A DNA stretch of 40,590 bases from a virus: positions 1 to 40,590 of the IMG/VR virus record IMGVR_UViG_3300013116_000020. One strand, given 5' to 3'. Position 1 is the stretch's first letter; every line of letters begins with the position of its first letter. Below, piece by piece: positions 1 to 9,200 of the stretch. The notes below the pieces were generated by a model, which saw nothing but the letters and a program-made list of their open reading frames with translations, was not told where the DNA came from and ran no database searches. The position numbers and the translations under genes were made by a program.

Positions 1-119
1 ATATTCAGCGCAAGTACGGTGCTGACTTTATGGATCAGGCATTGCAGCGGATTGAGCAGTCTGACCCTACTGGATTTAAGGTTCGCAAGCGTTTGGCTGA
101 GATCACCTTAGCTGAGTTG
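1..119. repeat. Terminal direct repeat (circular overlap), left copy
   Basis: Bases 1-119 are identical to 40472-40590. The repeat lies inside one open reading frame that continues in frame across the join, which is what an assembled circular molecule gives. A true phage terminal repeat would rarely sit mid-gene, though it is not excluded. Confidence 0.95.
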
Positions 120-620
120 GACAAGGGTACGCAGCTTTCTGATGAGGAGGTTCGGTTTGCTGAACAGGCTTATCGTCGTTCTGTTGAGGCCCGTGGCGGT
201 TCTGCACTTGGTCAGTCCGGTGCGATTCAGGAGACTTTAGCTCAGTACAACATGGGGCGTCAGCTATTGGGTGAGCGCATGAACATGGCTAGGGCACTAA
301 CTGGTATGCCGCAGACTGCACAACTTGGACAGGTTGCTGGCGCACAAGCTGGTGCTGCTCCGTTCATGGCCCAACAACTACGTCAGGGTATCGGGGTTAA
401 TCCTAATGCTGCTGCTATGGGGGCGCAATTTGCTACCAACGTGTACGGCACACAGTCACAGATTTACCAAGCGCAACTATCTCAGCGCAGCGATCCGTGG
501 GGAATGGTTCTCGGCGGATTAACTAACATTGGTATGACTGCCGCAACCGGAGCGATAGGTGGTGCGATGTCCGGAATGAGTGGTAAAAAAGCAATGAGAG
601 CAGCGTTCTTCGGACAATAA
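1..620 (+). CDS. Internal virion protein, 3' part (gene crosses the map ends)
   Basis: This is the C-terminal part of a 318-residue protein whose start is at 40135. The reading frame is open from the first base and ends with TAA at 618-620. The C-terminal half is rich in Ala, Gly, Gln and Met, with a glycine/alanine segment near the end (GMTAATGAIGGAMSGMSG) that could insert in or lie on a membrane. It is followed 24 bp later by two larger internal-virion-type genes. In podoviruses, such Ala/Gly-rich proteins downstream of the tail tube and nozzle genes are ejected with the DNA. The assignment rests on position and composition, not on a recognised domain. An ATG at 30 is internal and should not be taken as the start. 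Confidence 0.6.
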   Translation, partial: IQRKYGADFMDQALQRIEQSDPTGFKVRKRLAEITLAELDKGTQLSDEEVRFAEQAYRRSVEARGGSALGQSGAIQETLAQYNMGRQLLGERMNMARALTGMPQTAQLGQVAGAQAGAAPFMAQQLRQGIGVNPNAAAMGAQFATNVYGTQSQIYQAQLSQRSDPWGMVLGGLTNIGMTAATGAIGGAMSGMSGKKAMRAAFFGQ

Positions 621-644
621 CTAAACTTAACTAAGGAAAATACT

Positions 645-3221
645 ATGCCTGTTGGATTTCAAACTGGAGTGGACATGACCAATGCTGCGTTGAACCGTAT
701 GCGTTCTGGTGGTGGTGGTAGTAAAATGTCCAAGCGTGAGAAGAAGTTTATGGACGAGCAGATTAAAAATCTTCGTCAGGAAAGGAAGTTTGACAAGAAG
801 GACAGGAAGGAAGCAGCGAGAAAGCGGGAACTACTCGAACCAAATGAGCTTGAGGCATTAGAAAGAGATGAAGCTAGGTCTGCGATAAAGGGGAAAATCC
901 AAGAAAACAGAAAGCAGAAATACCTAAACAAGCAGAAGAAGTTGGAAAATGAGAGGGCTGCAGAAAAGCTCAAAGCAGACCAAGCCGCAGGGGTATTCCG
1001 TGCAGAGGCCGACGAGAAAGCTGAAGGATTTAGGAATAAATTATGGGAGAGTCAGCAGAAAAGAGCCGCAAGAGAAGAATTTCGCGCCCCATACCACGAA
1101 GTACAGCAAGCTCTTGTGAAGGGCCAGCAGGAGATCGACGCGAAGAATGCAGATACAGAAAACAAGAGGGCGATGACGGCCCATCAAAAAGCCCAGACGG
1201 CAACGATAGTAGAAAATAATAAAACGCTTCACGAAAGAAATCAGGCAGACATAGACTACAAGCTTGCACAGACCGAAGAAATCGCTGCCGGTATCGAACA
1301 GACCTTAAGTGAAACCGCCCGAAAAGAACAAGACGCCAAAACCAAAACAGAATCCCTTTCGCTTTTAAATGATGGGCTTGGCGTAGCAACTTGGATGATG
1401 TCTATGGTTCCCCACGCGGGCGATCCCGAAGCAGCTATAGCGGCTATCCGCGAGAATGTTTTATCGCTTCACTCTTCTGCTGCAGCCTTGGGGCCAGAAC
1501 AACTCAAGGTGGTTGAGACCTTCATGTCTAACCTTAAAACGATGGAGACTGATGTTAAAGATAGCATACTCCACAAAGAAAGGCAGAAAATTAAAGGCCG
1601 CGAGGAAGCCATTTCTGTCCAGCTTGAAGCTAAGTCAAAAGCTAATCCTGCATTTCGTAGGCAATATGATAGCTGGACTCCAGAGATGAAGAGAGAGCAT
1701 GACGTTACTGCTTACGTTCGTGAAAAGATAAACGCAACTGGCAATGTCCACATGAATCAGTTAATGAATGACCCTGCCAGAAAAGGTATGTTCATTAAGT
1801 ACAAGCTCCATAATGATCCTAACCAGAGGTGGGCTATGGACGCTAAGGGCAATCAGCTTAAAACGAAGGATGGGCAACTGGTTCCAAATTTAATCATTGA
1901 TGAGGATGCAACCTTTGCCGCCCTGAACGCAACCCTTGCCCAGTATAAGGCTATGGGGCCGCTTCCGAGAAGTAAAACCCAATCCTCCTTAGCAGGGAGG
2001 GAAGAAATTCCCGCAACCTCCAGCCCTGTAGTTCCAGTCGCCGGAGCCGCGTTACCGCCGCCCAAGCCGATCAGGCTAGAAACTGACACCAACACGGTAG
2101 CAACAGAGGGCACTCCGCATCCTTGGGGTGAAACGGCTTGGCAGGATTATCGACTTGCCCAAAATGCGCCATCAACAGCGGCAGAACTTCTTTCCTCGAT
2201 GGAGGGCGGTGCTGGGGAGCATGACCTATGGCTGGCACAGCAGGGTGCGCTTGAGGCATTGAGTTTGGCAGACCAGCAAAGGCTTGCTCAATGGACGAAT
2301 CCATCACTCCCCGCTAACCTACAACCTTCTCCAACCGGAGGCCCACCTGCCCACCAAACAAACCCGCCCACGCACCTATCCCCACCAACGCCAACCATTC
2401 ATATACCGGGCCACCACCAAACAATGCCACCGCCAACCGGCCAACCGCCAACCGGCCAACCGCCCGCTGGACAACCAACGGCCCCAACGGGACAACAACC
2501 GGCCCCTACTCCGGCCCCAACGGCCCCGACCCAAACTCAAAGCCAGCAAGCAATTCCTAAGAGGATGAGTGGTGTAACCATTGCTGGAACGGGCGGGAAT
2601 TCAAGCCGACCCTTTGATGCCACGACAATGCACGCTGCAATAGTTAAACGCGCAGGAGGAAACCAGCCGACGATGGCCGCAGAAGTTATTGAGTTTATGG
2701 GTGAAGTCGGCATAGAAATTGATAAAGGATCAACGGATGAGGCAATCAATGCAGCTAAACTTATGGCTCGCACCAATGTCGAAGGATCATACGGGGCTAA
2801 TCAACTCATGTCTGACAATTTACGACCAATGGACGATGCGACCAAGAAACTGGCACCAAGATTTAAGGGCAGCTTGATAGGATCAATTAGGAAAACCTTG
2901 TTCGGTGATACTGAGTTTGGCGGCAGGGACGTAGATGTTGACAAGCTGGAAAGTGCCCTTAAAGGTAACATTGGCGTCCTTTCAAGGGGGGATAAAAAGG
3001 GATACGGAAAGAGTGCGCTGAAAACTAGGACAGTCACAAACTTATGGGACAAGCCAGCCGAGGATTGGCCGTCAAAAATATACCTTCCAATGGAAAATGG
3101 GGATACTGACGATTCCGACGTAATTCAATGGACGCCCGAAAAAGTTAAAACCTTTAAGCGCAGGGTGGAATCATGGAAGAAGTGGAAAGCCTTCAAGGAT
3201 AAAATCGACAAGATCAAGTAA
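645..3221 (+). CDS. Large coiled-coil/proline-rich internal virion protein
   Basis: An 858-residue protein that starts at ATG 645 after an AAGGAA ribosome binding site. Residues about 25-245 are highly charged and rich in Lys, Glu, Gln and Ala, as in a long coiled coil. Residues about 550-640 are a Pro/Gln/Thr-rich linker with PTGQPP-type repeats, and the C-terminal third is globular and Lys-rich. No enzymatic motif was recognised. It sits between the junction gene and the 2805-residue gene, with a TAATG overlap to the latter, so these are probably made together and packaged as internal virion (ejection) proteins. The long helix would suit a core or trans-envelope conduit, but that is inference. 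Confidence 0.6.
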   Translation: MPVGFQTGVDMTNAALNRMRSGGGGSKMSKREKKFMDEQIKNLRQERKFDKKDRKEAARKRELLEPNELEALERDEARSAIKGKIQENRKQKYLNKQKKLENERAAEKLKADQAAGVFRAEADEKAEGFRNKLWESQQKRAAREEFRAPYHEVQQALVKGQQEIDAKNADTENKRAMTAHQKAQTATIVENNKTLHERNQADIDYKLAQTEEIAAGIEQTLSETARKEQDAKTKTESLSLLNDGLGVATWMMSMVPHAGDPEAAIAAIRENVLSLHSSAAALGPEQLKVVETFMSNLKTMETDVKDSILHKERQKIKGREEAISVQLEAKSKANPAFRRQYDSWTPEMKREHDVTAYVREKINATGNVHMNQLMNDPARKGMFIKYKLHNDPNQRWAMDAKGNQLKTKDGQLVPNLIIDEDATFAALNATLAQYKAMGPLPRSKTQSSLAGREEIPATSSPVVPVAGAALPPPKPIRLETDTNTVATEGTPHPWGETAWQDYRLAQNAPSTAAELLSSMEGGAGEHDLWLAQQGALEALSLADQQRLAQWTNPSLPANLQPSPTGGPPAHQTNPPTHLSPPTPTIHIPGHHQTMPPPTGQPPTGQPPAGQPTAPTGQQPAPTPAPTAPTQTQSQQAIPKRMSGVTIAGTGGNSSRPFDATTMHAAIVKRAGGNQPTMAAEVIEFMGEVGIEIDKGSTDEAINAAKLMARTNVEGSYGANQLMSDNLRPMDDATKKLAPRFKGSLIGSIRKTLFGDTEFGGRDVDVDKLESALKGNIGVLSRGDKKGYGKSALKTRTVTNLWDKPAEDWPSKIYLPMENGDTDDSDVIQWTPEKVKTFKRRVESWKKWKAFKDKIDKIK

Positions 3222-6200
3222 TGAACGGATCATACATATCCAACTATCGCGCTCTCAATCCCTCTGCCACTCAGGGAAAGACAGACCTTGAGATCGCCTT
3301 AGCACTACTTGCCGCTGACCCCACTCTGGCTCTTAGGGTTCCTGAGATTGGAAGGCTAAAGAAGCAAGCCGATGATAGAGAAAGCATACGGTCTGGTGCA
3401 GCCTACGGTCAAAACATTGCAGCGAGTAACATTAACGCTACGGCACAAAAGGCCCAGCAGCAGTTAGGTGAAAGAGGCTGGATTGAGAGGGCGATTACTG
3501 ACCCCACAAAGCGCGGCCTTTTAATGGCGGAACAAGCTGACCTGCTGATGAATGATCTTCAGATCGGCAAAGGTCTTACCCGCGAGAAGGTTAGGAAGCT
3601 AACTGAAATCCGCGACAAGATGGATGCTATTAGGGCTTCCCCAGAGTTCAGAGAGTTCCAAGAGGCTGAAGGATTTAAGGAGGGCTGGTCTGAGTTTTGG
3701 GGATGGTCGGAAACCCCCACTATCATTTCTGAAGTAGTTACCGAATCTATGTCGGCACTGCTTAGTTATGGTGCTGAAAAGATTTTTGGTGGTGCTGCGG
3801 CGGGCGCGGGTACTGGTGCTGCATTAGGTGCGGCTGGTGGCCCCGTTGCTCCCGCTACTGCCACTGCTGGTGCTGTCGCTGGTGCTGGCTACGGTGCTAT
3901 GGCCGGACTCGGACTGACATCTTACGGTCTGGCTGCTTCATCAAAGTATATGCAAGCCCTTGAGGAGACGGTTGGCTCCGAGGTAATGGATAACCCAGAC
4001 CTTCTCTTTGAGGCGATGAAAGACCCAGAGATTCATAAGAAGGCTAATGCTAAGGCAAAGAAGTATGGTGTCCCCATTGCCGCCATTGACACTATCTCGG
4101 CTGGAATGGCTGGTCGCTCTATAGCTTGGGGAAGGAAGCTGTCGAGTTCGGCATACACAAAAGCATCTAAGATTCCCGCCGAAAGCCTACTACAGCAAAC
4201 AGCGAAGCAGGGACTACTCGGCACCGCAAAGGCTGCACCCAAAGCAGTGCCCCTAGGATTCCAAATGGCGATGGGCAGCAGCGGTGAAACACTGGGCCAG
4301 TTGTCCTCTGAAGGTAAGGTTGAGAACTGGAAAGATGTTTTCATTGAGGGCATTGCTGAACTTGGTATGGCCCCATTCGAGATGTCTGCCTCCAAGATAG
4401 GCGAGGCTATGACTCCTGATATGCACAAGGCGTTGAATGATCGCATCAGGATAAAAAGAAAACAGGGAGTAACTTCCGATGAGCAGAAGGAGTCGATTGA
4501 TGGATTTGTCAAGGAGGGCACTCTAACTGCACAGCAAGCTGAAATCTACAAGGATCATGTGGACTCAGTTTACACAGCAGAGTTTGAGGGGAAAACACCA
4601 CCTGAAGAAGAGGGGGCCAAGGGCGGTATGTCCAAGAAGGATGCCGCTGAAATTGTTAATGCGTTTATTCGTGGGGAAATAACAGAGGAAGGGTTTGCTG
4701 TTCGAGCTTCCGAAACTGAGGGGTCTGAGCCAGTAAGAGAAGAGTTCATCGTTGCCCCCCGTAATGTAAGCATTGAGAGGTTTAAAAAGCTAGTAGCAGA
4801 AGATGCTAAGTCTGGCGAAGATAAGGCTGGTGAATACGCGAAGAAGAACAATATAGTAATAAGAGAATTAACTAAGGAAGAGAACAGGCAACTCTCCAAT
4901 GAAGGGCTTAAATTAGAGGCCGTCAGAGAGGGAGGGTACAAGCTGGATACTGATGGCGTTATCGGTACTGAACCTGACCGGCCCAGAAATGTCGGAGATA
5001 AGAGTCCAGAGGAAATTAAGGCTGGGGCAGCAGAGGCCAAAGAAAAGTCGGCCAGCAACCGATCCTTCAGGATATTCTCCCAGCACGGGATAACGGAACC
5101 CAATCCAAGTTTAGAAAGTCTTTTTGGTGAAGGCCGAGACGAGCAGCTTTCTGCGGTAGAAAGTATCATCCAAACTACCGATGATAGCGTGACCAAATCC
5201 GATATGAAGGATGAGGTTGCTGCGCTTGGAGACTTACTGAGTCCGAGGGAGCGGGATTTAAGTCTGGCATTCATTGACAATCAACAGTTTGACACCACTC
5301 CCGATGACCTGCCATTTGCGGAGTGGAGCGCGGCGTCACTTGATGAAACTGGATTCCTTATTCGCAGTCAGGCAGAGGAGGGCGCAGTTCAGCCGGAGGT
5401 TAAGGTCAAAGACCCTGATGCCATTGCTCCTAGCGAAATGACTTGGGAGGAGAACTGGAGGCGCAAGAATAATATCAGTCCTGACGAACCTCTCCCTGAC
5501 TATGCTAAGATTTTGATGGCTCAGGAGAGCAGATGGAGGGCGGACATGGCAGCCCAGCAGGAGGCGGCAACCAAAGCTCGCAAGGCTACCGAGACAATGC
5601 CCAAGAGCGATCTCCCTCTGTTTGGTGGTGCGCTGGATGTTGACCCCAGTGTTCAGTCCGAAAAGCAAAGTGCGTCCAAGTCGATTGACCAAGCCTCTTT
5701 CGATAAAAAGAAGATGGCCGAACTTAGGTCGAGAGAGTCTGAGATTTTCAATAGAATTTATTTCACCCCGCAATCCATTCGCTTGGGCGGCTTGTTTGGT
5801 GATGAGGTTATTCCCGCTGAAGGCAATGTCGGTGTTGAAGTTACTGACGCTGAGAGAAGTGCGCTTAAAAAGGAACTGGTTAGCATTGAGGATCAGATAG
5901 TTTCTCTCGGCGGAAGGATAGACCCAACCGGCACACAGGCATCAGGAGTCCACCCGATATACAACAAGGAAATAACCAATGAACTTACCGTGGAGGACTT
6001 TGGCCTGTTTGCTGTCAAAAACGAAAAACACCACAGAACCGGAGAGAAGATTAGCCGACTAGACATTTGGCGAATGACTGCACTCAGCGCGGCCAGACAT
6101 TACGCCAACATCTTTGAAGCCCCCCCGCTGCAACAACCCATAGAGGACGTTGCTTGGGACGCTTTCACTGTGGCAGTTCAAAAGTTTTACGAAAGAATAC

Positions 6201-9200
6201 AGAACCATAAGGAAAGGGGTCGCCCTGACATAATGGACTTGGGTGCGGTTGGCGATCTATACGGATGGAGCGGAAAGAAAGTAATCTGGAGTAGAATTAA
6301 AGACGCTGCCGATTCTCAGGGAAGTGAACTCCGAAGAATTACACCGCCGCAGGGTAGGCACGACAGGAAGAAGGGCAGGACGATTCAGGGTGAACACACT
6401 AGGATGGGCAGGGATTGGATGGCCCCCAGAACCTTGGGTATTGCTGAGAGGATTTCTGAAGCTGCGGAAGAGATTGCGAATGATTACTTAGAGTCAGTTG
6501 AGCTTGGCGGCGAAAGCCAGATGGTTCCAAAGACCGTTGAGGGTGGCGACCCAGTTCCCATTGTTGGAGTTACCGAGCCAACGGGTTCAACGCTTAGAAC
6601 ACCTGAATCCATAAGATTGGTAGAGGAGGCAAAAGACCAACTAGCCAAGTTCATATCTGATTTTATGGACAGGGTTATGTCCAAGGGGTTCACGCAGAAA
6701 GACGCCCCAGCATGGACAGCAGGAGCATTTGAGCGGGAGGTGTTCGAGACTATCCTACTTCAAGCAACGGCTAACGCAATAAGGGTTCGGAACAGGGCTA
6801 ACCGAAACCTAATCGGAAAGCGCAGGAAGCTGAATAGTGTAAAGGGTAGGGTTCGTAGAATAAGGGCTACACTGGGGCATCTCCACGGAAAGAAGCTGGA
6901 TCGAGTTCTAAGATTCTTCACCCCAGAACTGAAAGCTGTAAGGGATGAAGATGCTTTCGGTGGATGGACAGTAGAGACGATTAGGTTGGTTCAGGAGACT
7001 CTAAGGGAGCAAGGGGTATATCCTGAAGATGCTGATATAAACATAAAAGTACAGCAAAGCGAAGGCGGCAAAGCAACTACAGCAAACCTAAAAGATTTTA
7101 TTGGTGAGTTACGGGCGCAGAACAACATCCTTTCCCAAGAGATTAAGAAACTAGAGAAGCAAATAGCCAAGGCGGAGGCACAGCCAGACTTAGCCACCAG
7201 AGGCTTTAGGCTTCCTGAGTCCAAGGCTGAGGCGGGCGCACCGAGAAGTGTTCCCAAGGCTATTCAGAAACTTCTTAATGATTACAACAAGCAGCGTGAG
7301 GCGATGGAGCTTGCCCCTCTGGAAATGCCTAAGAGGTTTGTCAGTGAGTATATGCTTGGGGACAAGAAGAACAAGAGCAGTGCCCACAACATCATGCTTA
7401 AAAACATGGACGCTGTTCTGAGGGAGATGGAGCTTTGGGGCAAGTGGGACATGGATGAGGTTGCGGCTAACATGGAACTCGTTGATCGCACATTCGCTGA
7501 GGATTCGGTTGAGCAAGTTGGCGATCTACTGGACAATCATCCTCTTACCGCAGAGGGCAGGGGGACTCACACTGTTTCCGAAGCTATTGATAAGGTGCTT
7601 GCCGCCAATCCAAAACTGAAGGGTACTTACAGTGATTCAGTAATTAACTTCACCAAGAGTATCGCGGATAGGCTAGGCATAGGAATACACTTGGCAGAGA
7701 TTAAGCACACTCGCACCAAAGCTGACGGGACTAGCGAGACTAAGTATAGGGCTGCTGTTTATCTTAGCTCAACAGACCAGATTGCAGTGGATCATCGGGC
7801 GGGCGAACTGGGCGGCGATCTGTGGAATGCCGAGGTGCTTCTTAAATCTCTAATCGAGGAGACGATTCACGCAGTAGCGGTAAACGGCATAATGAATGAC
7901 CACGACCTAAGCAAGGAGGCGAAGAGTCTGTACCAAGACGCCAAGGAGGCATGGGAGGGCGAGATGGCTCAGGCCCAGCAAACCATTGATAAGTCTGAGC
8001 TTGGCAGTGGCGATGAAATGATTAACGCTGAAATCGCTAAGAACAAGCTGGACGAATTAAGGAGCTTTAGTTACGCGTTCTCTAATCATTGGGAGTTTCT
8101 AGCTCACGGACTCTATCAGGTTGACCTACAGAAATGGCTTAACAGTCGCGGCAGGAAAGCAGGGATTGCAACGAGTTGGTGGAACAGATTCAAGGATATG
8201 ATAATGCGGGCGTTGGATTCCTTTGGGGAGACGATTGAAGCTGGGTCATATCTGGCCGAAGTTCTCGACATGAATGCCAAGGGGTTAGCCGAGCGGTTGG
8301 ATTGGCAGAAAAGTGCTGATGCTACGAATGCTGATCCTAATACTATTGAAGGCAGATTTACTGAGCCATCCTCGCAGAATTGGAAGGGCAATGACGTTGT
8401 TCTAACACAGTTCAACCTAAAGTATGACACCAATCTGCTTGAGACGATGGACATTGAACATCAAGGGAGAACAATCCATAAGGGCATCAAGGTTCTAAAC
8501 CAAAATCCGGAGTCAGCCAATAAGCCAGCAAAGTCCATCGAGGAGAAATGGGCACCGATTCACAAAGCAAATGAGGATGCTCAAGGCGATAGTATGCTAT
8601 TTGCTGAGGGTGACTTCACACCAGAGACTAGCGGTAAGGAGACACTGGAAGGAATCAAGTCGAAGATTGAAACGCCCGAAGGCAGGGAAGGTGTTATCCG
8701 TTCTGAGATGTCGATGTATGAGAAGTTCAGGGAGAAGTTTATTACCTCCGGTGCTATACTCGATACATTCCAAAGCGCAGTTTTCAAGGCACTTAACATT
8801 GCCGGTAAGACTAGGGTTGCACTTTCTGAATTGTTCGAGCTTCAAGCTGGCAGTCCGGTTAAGGCAGATCATCGCACTAATAACTTCATGCTGCGGATAC
8901 ATGACAAGATCGGCGGCTCATCTAAGAACGAGAGCAACTTCAATGTCTACGCTTTAATCAGGCGCATCGAGGATCGCATAACCCATGATGACGATCCGAA
9001 CTTGGAAGCCAAGATAGATGAACTGATGGCGAACATGGATTCCGAATCAGGTGCATGGACGGGTACGGAGGAGCAGAAACTTGATCTAATAAATCTCATC
9101 ACAAAGTCCAAGGAGGTGGGGGATTTTAAGAAGCTGGCTGATCTTCCCAAGCTGGGCCTTGCGCTTGATGAGTTTGTGAACGAGATTAACGATCCTAACT

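Noticed and set aside
2400-2540. CCAACCGG-type repeats as a DNA element
   Set aside because: They encode the PTGQPP-type linker of the structural protein, so they are explained as coding low complexity.
4033-5280. Long minus-strand frames under the giant gene
   Set aside because: They lie opposite a continuous 2805-residue frame, have no ribosome binding sites and show no family pattern.
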